Shown: positions 33,383-41,398 of the stretch, piece by piece | Layout of the letters: each line of letters begins with the position of its first letter | How positions within the stretch are numbered: the stretch's first letter is position 1 | DNA from: Altericroceibacterium spongiae | GTDB lineage: Bacteria > Pseudomonadota > Alphaproteobacteria > Sphingomonadales > Sphingomonadaceae | Direction of reading: 5' to 3' | Assembly: GCF_003610805.1 (NCBI RefSeq) | Contig: NZ_RAPF01000007.1 | Coordinates: 62,001 to 126,000, forward strand | Length of the DNA stretch: 64,000 bases | The notes under the pieces: generated by a model | Database searches by the model: none | The model's input: the letters and a program-made list of their open reading frames with translations, nothing else | Told to the model about the DNA's origin: nothing | Position numbers and translations under genes: made by a program

Positions 33383-34093
33383 GTGGCCCAGCCCACCCCC
33401 CTGATGCCGCATGCGACAGCTTCCTGGCTGGTCGATAACACCGCGCTCAGCTTTCCCCAGATTGCGGAATTTTGCGGTCTGCATATTCTTGAAGTTCAGG
33501 CCATGGCCGATGACCTGGCCAGTGTTAAATATACCGGGCGCGATCCCGTGCATTCGGGCGAATTAACGCATGAAGAGATCGAACGTGGTCAGGCCGACCC
33601 CGATTATCGACTCAAGATGCAAAAGGCTCCGGTCGAAGTCAGCCGTACCAAGGGGCCGCGCTATACGCCGGTTTCCAAGCGGCAGGACAAACCCGATGGT
33701 ATCGCATGGATTTTGCGTAATCATCCGGAAATGTCCGATGCACAAATTTCGAAGCTGATCGGCACCACCCGTACCACCATTGCTGCGATTCGTGACCGGG
33801 AACACTGGAACATCCAGAACATTCAGGCGAAGGATCCGGTAACGCTCGGCCTGTGTTCGCAGCGCGAACTCGATGCTGCTGTTGCTAAGGCTGCGAAGAA
33901 GAGTGGGACCGACGACACGACCGAAGAACAGGTTGTGGATGAAGGCGGCGACGAAAAGCAGAAGCTGATCGATGAGTTGCGTGCCGAGCGCGAGGATCAG
34001 GCTCGTGCTGCTTCGGAAGCCGCACAGGAAGCCGAAGCTGCCGCATGGCTTCAGGCCAAACGTGCGGCTGAAGCCGGTGAGAATCAGGACTGA
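33383..34093 (+). CDS. trcR: cell-cycle transcriptional regulator TrcR (DUF1013)
   Basis: 236 aa from GTG 33383, chosen because CGGAG lies 6 nt upstream and the protein family begins MAQPTPLMPHATA. Core motifs: NTALSFPQIAEFCGLH and IAWILRNHPEMSDAQISKLIGTTRTTI (a helix-turn-helix-like region, about 108-140), then DPVTLGLCSQRELD. The C-terminal about 70 residues are an acidic, Ala/Glu-rich probable coiled coil. TrcR-type proteins are alphaproteobacterial regulators linked to cell-cycle control and RNA polymerase; the exact role here is inferred. A strong terminator follows. Confidence 0.88.
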   Translation: MAQPTPLMPHATASWLVDNTALSFPQIAEFCGLHILEVQAMADDLASVKYTGRDPVHSGELTHEEIERGQADPDYRLKMQKAPVEVSRTKGPRYTPVSKRQDKPDGIAWILRNHPEMSDAQISKLIGTTRTTIAAIRDREHWNIQNIQAKDPVTLGLCSQRELDAAVAKAAKKSGTDDTTEEQVVDEGGDEKQKLIDELRAEREDQARAASEAAQEAEAAAWLQAKRAAEAGENQD

Positions 34094-34118
34094 TTTCACC
34101 TCAATTGATCGAAAATTG

Positions 34119-34156
34119 AAAAACCGGCTCTGCTAAAAAGCAGGGCCGGTTTTGTT
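34119..34156 (+). terminator. rho-independent terminator of trcR
   Basis: A 14-bp stem AAACCGGCTCTGCT/AGCAGGGCCGGTTT (34121-34134 with 34139-34152) with a 4-nt AAAA loop and one wobble pair, followed by TTGTTT. It lies 25 bp past the trcR stop and would also serve the convergent bactofilin gene. Confidence 0.88.
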
Positions 34157-34176
34157 TGGTCTGCGGGTAAGTCGGT

Positions 34177-34611
34177 CTAATTGGCGAGAGCGAGGTCAGG
34201 CTTCTCGCTGTTTTCATCTACCGACGTGTCATCGCGTTTCTGGCTGAAACGGCCTTCCACACAGGCACCTTCTTCAATGGTGAGGGCTTTGTAGAACACA
34301 TCGCCCTCGACCACGGCGTTACGTAGAATTACCAATTCGCTAGCGGTAATCGACCCTTTTATCCGGCCTGACAGACGGGCACTTTGTGCATGGACCGAAC
34401 CTTCGATCACGCCGCTTTCGCCTTGTACCAAAGCAGCGCAGGACAGATCCCCTTCGATTCGTCCGTCGAGATGCAGATCGGCGCTGGCGGTGAGGTCTCC
34501 GGCAATCACTACATCTGCCCCGATGACCGAGAATGTACCCTTACTCATTCGCGAATCAGCTCGCGACAAGGGTGCGAGAGTGCTGGGCTGCGCGGATTTT
34601 TTCGAGAACAT
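34177..34611 (-). CDS. bactofilin (polymer-forming cytoskeletal protein)
   Basis: 144 aa from ATG 34611, chosen because the family begins MFSKK... and GGAG lies upstream. The bactofilin beta-helix (about 28-125) shows the regular GDLTASADLHLDGRIEGDL, GVIEGSV, ARLSGRIKGSI pattern, with short disordered Ser/Lys-rich N-terminal and acidic C-terminal tails. Bactofilins self-assemble into nucleotide-free filaments and commonly recruit peptidoglycan enzymes. The first 56 bp overlap the end of the upstream M23 peptidase gene, in another frame, a pairing that suggests the two work together. Confidence 0.9.
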   Translation of the reverse strand: MFSKKSAQPSTLAPLSRADSRMSKGTFSVIGADVVIAGDLTASADLHLDGRIEGDLSCAALVQGESGVIEGSVHAQSARLSGRIKGSITASELVILRNAVVEGDVFYKALTIEEGACVEGRFSQKRDDTSVDENSEKPDLALAN

Positions 34612-35752
34612 GTGGAGCGGTCTCCAGAAAAGGGCGCGGATTGACTGCGCGATTATGGATGCGCACTTCAAAATGGAGGTGAGGCCCTGTTGAGCGTCCT
34701 GTACTCCCCATTGCGCCGATAATACTGCCTGCTTTGACAGCCTGTCCGCGTTTGGACTTCCAGGCGGACATATGCGCATAGCGGGTGATTATACCGTTGC
34801 CGTGATTGATCTCTACGACTTTACCATAGCCAGATCGATAACCGACAAAGCTAACTGTTCCGCTGGCTGCTGCATGTATTGGTGTTCCCCGTTTTCCGCG
34901 GAAATCGATGCCTTTATGCATTGCACCGCCGCCCGTAAAAGGATCACTGCGATAGCCGAATCCTGATGAAATCGAGGCGGTGCCGACCGGCATGACCTGT
35001 GGAACGCCGGCCAGGGCCTGACTATAGGCTGCAAGCCGGGCGAGGGCGAGGCCGAGCCGTTCGAAACGCGGATCAACCGAACCGTCCCGGCGGGTTGAGA
35101 GCTTTTCCAGTGGCCCACCCTGTGCGTTGCGGGCGCTTGCAAGCATCACAGCCGGGCTGAGACCCAGCGCACGAATAGCAGTTTCGGCCTTTCGGTTGCG
35201 TTGATTGACCAGACGGGTCAGACGATCAACAAAGGCAAACTGACGCTGATCGAGCCGGGCAAGGCTGGATGCTTCGGGAATGGCGGCACTGATCTTGGCT
35301 GCTGTGTCGAGCAGGTGCTGTTCGTTTTTCGGCGTACCGGTTTCCACTGCGGGCTTTGTCTCTGCTGTTTCCTTACCCTGACCATTTGCGTCTTTGCGCA
35401 GATCGTCGGGCAGCATATCGACCATTTCTTCGAGAAATGCCTGCCGCCGGGCAAGATCATCGGCCAGCTCGCCAAGGTCATCGCGATAATGGGCTACGCT
35501 CTGTTCCGCATTGGCGACTTGTGTTTCACGCTTGGCCAGAGCTGTCCGGTCATGCTGTGAACGATATTGGCTAAAAGCCATGAGGGCCATGGACAGAATC
35601 CATGCCATCAAAAGAGCCGCAACGATTCCTGCCGCGGCCATCTGGACACGTGACGTCAACGTAACAAAGCGGACCTGCCCTCGTGAACGCATAAACAACT
35701 CACGATCAGGAAAACAGCTCCGCAGGCGATCCCAAAGCCTGCTAGCATTCAT
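34556..35752 (-). CDS. M23 family metallopeptidase, bactofilin-linked, membrane-anchored
   Basis: 398 aa. A basic N-terminal cytoplasmic part is followed by one transmembrane helix (MAAAGIVAALLMAWILSMALMAF) and a long coiled coil (about 60-130). The C-terminal LytM domain has complete zinc ligands, HKGIDFRGKRGTPI (HxxxD) and HLHFEV (HxH), and the SSGFGYRSDPF entry motif, so it should cut peptidoglycan cross-links. Genes of this type sit next to bactofilins in many proteobacteria and provide the enzyme that the filament positions. The bactofilin ATG lies 56 bp inside its 3' end. Confidence 0.92.
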   Translation of the reverse strand: MNASRLWDRLRSCFPDRELFMRSRGQVRFVTLTSRVQMAAAGIVAALLMAWILSMALMAFSQYRSQHDRTALAKRETQVANAEQSVAHYRDDLGELADDLARRQAFLEEMVDMLPDDLRKDANGQGKETAETKPAVETGTPKNEQHLLDTAAKISAAIPEASSLARLDQRQFAFVDRLTRLVNQRNRKAETAIRALGLSPAVMLASARNAQGGPLEKLSTRRDGSVDPRFERLGLALARLAAYSQALAGVPQVMPVGTASISSGFGYRSDPFTGGGAMHKGIDFRGKRGTPIHAAASGTVSFVGYRSGYGKVVEINHGNGIITRYAHMSAWKSKRGQAVKAGSIIGAMGSTGRSTGPHLHFEVRIHNRAVNPRPFLETAPHVLEKIRAAQHSRTLVAS

Positions 35753-35832
35753 AAGCGGTATTCGAACCCCGAATCCCTATTTCCGTCCAAGAAGTCGGGT
35801 AACATAGAACGCAGGGATCACCAATTTGCATT

Positions 35833-35841
35833 TGTTATAAT
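35833..35841 (+). promoter_or_regulatory. extended -10 promoter (TGtTATAAT) upstream of proA; also TATTAT on the opposite strand
   Basis: TGTTATAAT at 35833-35841 is a perfect extended -10. A start near 35848 would give an about 143-nt proA leader. On the minus strand the overlapping TATTAT (35843-35838) could serve the M23-bactofilin pair, so the site may be shared by both operons. No good -35 is seen, which extended -10 promoters tolerate. The leader also has an imperfect 22-bp tandem repeat (AATCGCTG at 35869-35876 and 35891-35898). Confidence 0.45.
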
Positions 35842-35990
35842 AGGTGAAAAGACCATACAGACGGAATGAATCGCTGCTGAACATACGGGAAATCGCTGAA
35901 TATCTGGGAACTAAACCGGATTCATCCGAGTCGGTGAGGTGAACCAAGCGATAAAATGACAAGCCGCTTTGCCGGTGTTAGGAAACCGAC

Positions 35991-37265
35991 ATGTCTACAC
36001 AAGCTGAACTTTCCGACGATTGCACCACGCTGGTGCATGATCTGGCCCGTGATGCGCGTTCTGCGCAGCGGGTGCTCGCCCGCATGAGCGATACTGAAAA
36101 GGCGGATGCACTGCATGCGGCTGCCGCTTCACTACGCGATGATGCACCGACCATCCTTAAAGAAAACGCCAAAGATATCGCGGCCGGTGAATCCAATGGT
36201 CTGAGCAAGGCTATGCTCGACCGGCTGAAACTCGATACGGACAGGCTTAATGGGATAGCCGATGCCGTGGATGCGGTAGCCGATCTGCCCGATCCGGTCG
36301 GCCAGGTGATCGATCAGAGCACGGCGCCGACTGGCCTCAAATTGCAGCGTATCCGTATTCCGATCGGCGTGATCGGGATCATTTATGAAAGCCGTCCGAA
36401 TGTTACGGCCGACGCTGCTTCTCTGTGCGTACGGGCAGGCAATGCCACGATCCTGCGCGGAGGCAGCGAAGCGGTTTACTCCAATCGCGCTATTCATGCG
36501 GCGATGGTTAAAGGGCTGGCCACCAAAGGAGTCCCTGAAGCAGCCGTGCAGCTCATGCCGACACAGGACCGTGCCGCTGTTGGGGCCATGCTGCAGGCAT
36601 CGGGTCTTATCGACATGATCGTGCCGCGTGGCGGTAAGGGACTGGTCGCACGGGTACAGAGCGATGCACGTGTACCGGTTCTGGCCCATCTCGACGGAAT
36701 CAATCATACCTATATTCACGACAAGGCTAATCCGGAGATGGCTCGTGCTATTGCGCTTAATGCCAAAATGCGCCGGACCGGCATTTGCGGAGCGATGGAA
36801 ACGCTGCTGATTGATTCAAAATTCCCCAACGCAGCCGATGTGGTGGGCGATCTGATCGATGGTGGATGCGAAGTGCGGGGTGACTCGCGCGCCCGTGCAC
36901 TCGATAAAAGGATCGGTATGGCTGGCGCGAATGACTGGGACACCGAATATCTTGATGCGGTCGTTTCGCTGAAAATCGTGGATGGTCTCGATGATGCGCT
37001 CGACCATATTGCTCGCCATTCTTCAGGCCACACCGATGTCATTATTACCGATGACGATGAAGCGGGTGAGCGGTTCCTTACCGAGGTCGACAGTGCCATC
37101 GTGATGCGTAACACGTCATCGCAATTTGCCGATGGCGGTGAATTTGGCCTCGGTGCGGAGATTGGCATTGCGACGGGCCGCATTCATGCGCGTGGACCCG
37201 TGGCGCTGGAAGGCCTGACAACCTATAAATGGCAGGTTCGCGGCGAAGGGCAGACTCGTGCCTGA
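35991..37265 (+). CDS. proA: glutamate-5-semialdehyde dehydrogenase (gamma-glutamyl phosphate reductase)
   Basis: 424 aa, full length. It reduces gamma-glutamyl phosphate with NADPH in proline synthesis. The aldehyde dehydrogenase-like fold is seen in IPIGVIGIIYESRPNVT and GNATILRGGSEA. The catalytic Cys is in MRRTGICGAMETLL, and GEFGLGAEIGIATGRIHARGPV is the C-terminal signature. The usual partner proB is not adjacent. The AGGAAA ribosome site is at the expected distance. It has a long leader with an extended -10 promoter, and is followed by a clear terminator. Confidence 0.96.
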   Translation: MSTQAELSDDCTTLVHDLARDARSAQRVLARMSDTEKADALHAAAASLRDDAPTILKENAKDIAAGESNGLSKAMLDRLKLDTDRLNGIADAVDAVADLPDPVGQVIDQSTAPTGLKLQRIRIPIGVIGIIYESRPNVTADAASLCVRAGNATILRGGSEAVYSNRAIHAAMVKGLATKGVPEAAVQLMPTQDRAAVGAMLQASGLIDMIVPRGGKGLVARVQSDARVPVLAHLDGINHTYIHDKANPEMARAIALNAKMRRTGICGAMETLLIDSKFPNAADVVGDLIDGGCEVRGDSRARALDKRIGMAGANDWDTEYLDAVVSLKIVDGLDDALDHIARHSSGHTDVIITDDDEAGERFLTEVDSAIVMRNTSSQFADGGEFGLGAEIGIATGRIHARGPVALEGLTTYKWQVRGEGQTRA

Positions 37266-37304
37266 TTAGCCATGACAGGCAGACTGACCGCATAATTCAT
37301 AACG

Positions 37305-37338
37305 AACGGGCGGGAACGAAGTGTTCCGGCCCGTTTTC
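37305..37338 (+). terminator. rho-independent terminator of proA
   Basis: AACGGGCGGGAAC (37305-37317) pairs with GTTCCGGCCCGTT (37323-37335) apart from one central mismatch. The loop is 5 nt, with TTT directly after. Confidence 0.75.
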
Positions 37339-37360
37339 GGTTGGAAGCAGGAGATAGCAG

Positions 37361-38401
37361 ATGAAATATAAGCAACTGGGCCGCACCGGCCTGTTCGTAT
37401 CGGAACTCTGCTTCGGCACCATGACTTTTGGCGGCGAAGGGATGTGGACCAAGATCGGTTCGCTCGATCAGCAAAGCTCTACCGCTCTGGTCAAAACTGC
37501 CTTTGATGCCGGCATCAATTTTATCGATACGGCGAATGTCTATTCAGGGGGCTTGTCCGAAAAGATTACGGGGCAGGCTTTGCGCGATCTCGGTCTTGGT
37601 CGGCAGGATTATGTTCTTGCCACCAAGGCAATGGGGCCGATGGGCGATGGCGTAAATGATCGGGGAACTTCGCGTTATCACCTGATGGATCAGATCGACG
37701 CGAGCCTCACCCGTCTGGGGCTTGACCATATCGATCTTTACCAGATTCACGGCTGGGATCCGGCAACGCCGATGGAAGAAACGCTGCGCGCTCTCGATGA
37801 TATCGTGCGCTCGGGTAAGGCGCGTTATATCGGCGTGTCTAACTGGGCGGCCTGGCAAATTACGAAGGCTTTGGGTGTGTCGGAACGCCGGAATTGGGAG
37901 CGTTTTGCATCTTTGCAGGCTTATTATTCGCTGGCCGGGCGTGATCTTGAGCAGGAAATCGTGCCGATGCTGGAAAGCGAGGGGCTGGGCCTGATGGTAT
38001 GGAGCCCGCTTGCCGGCGGTTTTCTTTCAGGAAAGTACACACGTAATGGCGAGGCTGAAGGCCGCCGGGCTGAATTTGACTTCCCGCCGATCGACAAGGA
38101 AACCGCTTATGATGCGGTGGATGTGATGCGTGCGATTGCTGAGGAAAAGGGGGCCAGCGTGCCGCAGATCGCTCTTGCCTGGCTGCTGGCCAAGCCGGCT
38201 GTAACGAGCGTCATCCTCGGGGCCAAACGCCCTGAACAGTTGACCGACAATATCGGTGCTGCCGATATAGAGTTGAGCGATGAGGATATGGCGCGGCTAG
38301 ATTCTGCCGCTCCGCCTGCCAGTACCTATCCGGGCTGGATGCTTGAGCGCCAGGGGGAATATCGCAAGGGCGGGGTTGCTGGCGGTGATCCCCAGAAGTA
38401 A
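37361..38401 (+). CDS. aldo/keto reductase
   Basis: 346 aa. The (beta/alpha)8 aldo/keto reductase pattern is complete: MKYKQLGRTGLFVSELCFGTMTFG at the start (residues 1-24), FIDTANVYSGGLSE with the catalytic Asp and Tyr, VLATKAMG with the catalytic Lys, and YQIHGWD with the His. The NADPH-binding end reads SVILGAKRPEQL. This is the broad AKR11/12-like group of YajO/YghZ-type enzymes acting on small aldehydes or ketones; the substrate is unknown. The GCAGGAGA ribosome site is good. The end overlaps the likely nadD start, so it may be co-transcribed with the following housekeeping genes. Confidence 0.9.
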   Translation: MKYKQLGRTGLFVSELCFGTMTFGGEGMWTKIGSLDQQSSTALVKTAFDAGINFIDTANVYSGGLSEKITGQALRDLGLGRQDYVLATKAMGPMGDGVNDRGTSRYHLMDQIDASLTRLGLDHIDLYQIHGWDPATPMEETLRALDDIVRSGKARYIGVSNWAAWQITKALGVSERRNWERFASLQAYYSLAGRDLEQEIVPMLESEGLGLMVWSPLAGGFLSGKYTRNGEAEGRRAEFDFPPIDKETAYDAVDVMRAIAEEKGASVPQIALAWLLAKPAVTSVILGAKRPEQLTDNIGAADIELSDEDMARLDSAAPPASTYPGWMLERQGEYRKGGVAGGDPQK

Positions 38402-39098
38402 AACGCACCGGCGGGTCTGCAATCGCCGAGGGCTTCTGATCGGCCTTCTGGGCGGCAGCTTCAATCCCGCGCATAATGCACATCGAAGGATCACGCTGAA
38501 CGCCATGGCGGCACTGGGACTTGATGAAGTCTGGTGGCTGGTTTCACCCGGTAATCCGCTCAAGCCGAAAGCGGGCATGTCGCCGCTCTTCAGCCGGGTC
38601 AAAATGGCCAGGCGCTTAGCGCGAAGGGCACCGATACGGGTCAGTGCGATTGAACGGGAACTGGGCTCGCCCTATACGGTCGATACGCTGAAAGCCTTGC
38701 GGCACCGCTATCCCGGCCATCGTTTTGTATGGCTTATGGGTGCGGATAATCTTGCCGAGTTTCACCGCTGGCGCGACTGGCGGGGGATCGCTGCAGAAAT
38801 GCCGATTGCGGTTATCGCCCGTCCGGGTTATGACAGGCATGCCCTCGCGAGCCCCGCGATGGCCTGGTTGCGGCGTTTTCGGTTGCCCGCAGGCAGGTTG
38901 AAAAACCGGAATGAATGGAGCGCACCGGCGCTGATAGAATTGCGTTTTGATCCCGATCCGCTTTCGGCAACTGCTATTCGCCGAACCGATCCGGACTGGG
39001 CTAGCCGCCTTGTCGGCGCGCCACCCAGAGACGATTTGACGCGCTCGCTCATTCATGAACCCACCACCAAACGGGCCGACAGGACAAAGGGCGCATGA
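38385..39098 (+). CDS. nadD: nicotinate-nucleotide adenylyltransferase
   Basis: About 237 aa if GTG 38385 is used; a TTG further upstream is also open, and no start has a strong ribosome site, so the N-terminus is uncertain. The nucleotidyltransferase core is clear: GLLGGSFNPAHNAHRRI (the HxGH motif here reads HNAH, an A-for-G change), VWWLVSPGNPLK, SPYTVDTLKAL and GADNLAEFHRW, then SATAIRR near the end. It converts nicotinate mononucleotide to deamido-NAD in NAD synthesis. It overlaps the aldo/keto reductase end, and rsfS follows. Confidence 0.88.
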   Translation: MIPRSKTHRRVCNRRGLLIGLLGGSFNPAHNAHRRITLNAMAALGLDEVWWLVSPGNPLKPKAGMSPLFSRVKMARRLARRAPIRVSAIERELGSPYTVDTLKALRHRYPGHRFVWLMGADNLAEFHRWRDWRGIAAEMPIAVIARPGYDRHALASPAMAWLRRFRLPAGRLKNRNEWSAPALIELRFDPDPLSATAIRRTDPDWASRLVGAPPRDDLTRSLIHEPTTKRADRTKGA

Positions 39099-39150
39099 TA
39101 CGGCCTCTGTCACATGAGCCCGTGCCAATGCAGGAGCTTGAAACGCTACG

Positions 39151-39651
39151 ATGAATCAGGTGCAGAACTCGTCCGAACAGACCCCGAATCGGGGGGATGT
39201 GTCTGGACAGCCCTATTCTGGCCGGAATCCATCGATACCTTTCATCATGGCCGACACATCAGAAAATCAGACGCCCGCCGGAGAGATGCCCAGAGGAGAA
39301 CCGGGTAGTATCCATGCTCTTATTCTTGAGAGCCTCGAAGACGATCAGGCACAAGACGTCATCTCGATCGAGCTGGAAGGCAAATCGAGTATCGCTGACC
39401 ATATGGTGATCGCATCGGGGCGCTCCACTCGCCAGGTAGCTGCTATGGCCACCAAGATGGCCGAGCGTATCAAACAGGCTGGTTACGGCACGCCACGAGT
39501 GGAAGGCTTGCCTGCCGCAGACTGGGTGCTGATCGATTCGGGCGATGTTGTCGTCCATCTCTTCCGCCCCGAAGTGCGCAGCTTCTATAATCTCGAACGT
39601 ATGTGGGGTTTCGGAGACGAAGCACCGCTGAGTAGCAGCGGACAGGCCTGA
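39151..39651 (+). CDS. rsfS: ribosome silencing factor RsfS
   Basis: 166 aa from ATG 39151; ATG 39247 would give 134 aa, closer to the family's usual length, so the first 32 residues may not be translated. The core is typical: LILESLEDDQAQDVISIEL, ADHMVIASGRSTRQVAAM, VEGLPAADWVLIDSGDVVVHLF and FYNLERMWG. It binds L14 (uL14) on the 50S subunit and blocks subunit joining under starvation. The order nadD-rsfS-rlmH is a widely conserved cluster. Confidence 0.92.
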   Translation: MNQVQNSSEQTPNRGDVSGQPYSGRNPSIPFIMADTSENQTPAGEMPRGEPGSIHALILESLEDDQAQDVISIELEGKSSIADHMVIASGRSTRQVAAMATKMAERIKQAGYGTPRVEGLPAADWVLIDSGDVVVHLFRPEVRSFYNLERMWGFGDEAPLSSSGQA

Positions 39652-39659
39652 ACGGAGCC

Positions 39660-40082
39660 ATGCTGCTCCATATTATCGCGCGCGGTAAGATCGGGCGTTC
39701 GCCCGAAGCTGAACTGGTGAAGCGCTATGAAAAACGTATCGGCTGGCCGACCCGTCTGACCGAGCTTCCTGAAACGGGCGGGAAAATTCCCGATCCGCAA
39801 ACGCCGTTTCGCACCGTGCTGCTCGATGAGAAGGGGCGGCAGATGGGATCGGAGGAATTTGCCCTTTGTCTGGGGCGCTGGCGCGATGACGGAATTCGTG
39901 AAACGCGTTTTGTGATCGGGGCTGCAGATGGCCATTCGGATGAAGAGCGGCAGCAGGCCGATCTGTTATTCGCCTTCGGCGCGGCTACCTGGCCGCATCT
40001 GCTCGCCCGCGCAATGCTTATGGAACAGTTGTTCCGTGCAACCAGTATTCTGGCAGGCCACCCCTATCATCGCTCGGGCTAG
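39660..40082 (+). CDS. rlmH: 23S rRNA (pseudouridine-1915-N3)-methyltransferase
   Basis: 140 aa, full length. SPOUT-fold features: VLLDEKGRQMGSEEFA, RFVIGAADGHSDEERQQAD, and the knot-forming C-terminus with LLARAMLMEQLFRATSILAGHPYHRSG. It methylates pseudouridine 1915 in helix 69 of 23S rRNA using S-adenosylmethionine. It begins 8 bp after rsfS and ends 11 bp before the EnvC-like gene. Confidence 0.95.
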   Translation: MLLHIIARGKIGRSPEAELVKRYEKRIGWPTRLTELPETGGKIPDPQTPFRTVLLDEKGRQMGSEEFALCLGRWRDDGIRETRFVIGAADGHSDEERQQADLLFAFGAATWPHLLARAMLMEQLFRATSILAGHPYHRSG

Positions 40083-40093
40083 GAGCGGTTTAT

Positions 40094-41323
40094 ATGCGTT
40101 CGGCGTGGCTTTTGACCATCTTTTGCGTCCTTTCCGTGCCTGTGAGCATGTGGGCTATAAGTGCCATAGGTCAGAATACTGAATCCCATAATGTTTCCGG
40201 GAGCCTGCGCGAAGATCTGCAAAGGGCGCTTGCCGAACAGGACGCGGCGCAGAAGCGCAGCGCGCAATTTGAAGAAAAAGCGCAGAAATCGAAAGCTGAG
40301 GCTGATAAAGCCGCCAATCGTATGGCTGCGCTTGCTGCACATATTCAGCAGGCCGAGGCGGGGCGCGCAGCAGCGCAGGCACGCAGTGCGCTGATTGGAC
40401 GCGAGCGCCGTCGGCTCGATGCCAGACTGGCGGAAAAGCAGCGTCCGATCGTACAATTGACCTCTGCCTTGCAGCAGATAGGCAGACGCCCGGTTGCGCT
40501 CAGCGTGTTGCAGCCCGGCTCGGTGAAGGACATGGTTTATTTGCGCGCCATGTTGTCGGCCGCCATGCCGCGAATTCATGACCAGACATCTGATCTGCGC
40601 AGTGAAATCGCTCACAGTCGCGCTCTTCGCAGGGAAGCAGAGGATGCCGCCCGCTTGCTGAAAGCACAGGAAGACCGGCTCTTAAAGCGCCGTCAGTCAC
40701 TTGCTGCGCTCGAACTGCGTCAGCGTGATGCGGCAGAGCAGGCGAAGGGCAGTGCCAGCCGCGAGGCAAACCGGGCACTCGCTCTGGGCGAACGGGCACG
40801 AGATCTCGATATGCTGGTCGGTGAGCTGGACCGCGCTGGCGCGTTGCGTCGTCGTCTTGCAGCTTTGCCGGGGCCGGTGCTGCGTCCCGCGCACCCCTCG
40901 CAGGCGCGGTCACCTGCACAAACCGCGCCGCCTTTTGAACAGGCCGCACTTTCGGCGCCAAAGCCGTATATGCTGCCTGTCGATGGCCGGCTGGTCAGTG
41001 GATTTGGAGCAATGGGTGATGCCGGAAGGGCGCGCAACCTCACTCTTGCGCCGCATGAGGGGGCGCAAATTGTGGCTCCTGCTGCGGGCCGGGTCGGCTT
41101 TGCCGGTCCCTATCAAGGTTATGGCCGGATCGTGATTATCGAACATGCGGGCGGATGGACCAGTGTTGTTACGGGCCTTGGCCGTACTGCAGTGCAGGTT
41201 GGTGACCGGGTGAGAGCCGGAATGCCGTTGGGAACCGCGCCTTCGGGTCATGACCGGCATATTTCAGTGGAACTGCGGCGGGACGGCGAAGCGGTCAATC
41301 CGCTGCGTTTCGTCAGCCGATAA
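40094..41323 (+). CDS. EnvC-like murein hydrolase activator, degenerate LytM domain
   Basis: 409 aa. A signal-anchor-like segment (AWLLTIFCVLSVPVSMWAIS) precedes a long coiled coil (about 35-110 and 180-265) as in EnvC. The C-terminal LytM domain lacks the catalytic zinc ligands: the first site reads NLTLAPHEGAQ instead of HxxxD and the second HISVEL instead of HxH. It should therefore not cut peptidoglycan itself but activate an amidase at the division site, as EnvC does. It is placed just before the CtpA-type protease gene, an arrangement common in proteobacteria. Confidence 0.88.
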   Translation: MRSAWLLTIFCVLSVPVSMWAISAIGQNTESHNVSGSLREDLQRALAEQDAAQKRSAQFEEKAQKSKAEADKAANRMAALAAHIQQAEAGRAAAQARSALIGRERRRLDARLAEKQRPIVQLTSALQQIGRRPVALSVLQPGSVKDMVYLRAMLSAAMPRIHDQTSDLRSEIAHSRALRREAEDAARLLKAQEDRLLKRRQSLAALELRQRDAAEQAKGSASREANRALALGERARDLDMLVGELDRAGALRRRLAALPGPVLRPAHPSQARSPAQTAPPFEQAALSAPKPYMLPVDGRLVSGFGAMGDAGRARNLTLAPHEGAQIVAPAAGRVGFAGPYQGYGRIVIIEHAGGWTSVVTGLGRTAVQVGDRVRAGMPLGTAPSGHDRHISVELRRDGEAVNPLRFVSR

Positions 41324-41398
41324 AGCAGCTATGTCTGCATCATCTGGTATTCAGGGCCGAGGCTCTATACATTCGCGCGAAATGAAAGGCCTTTCTCG

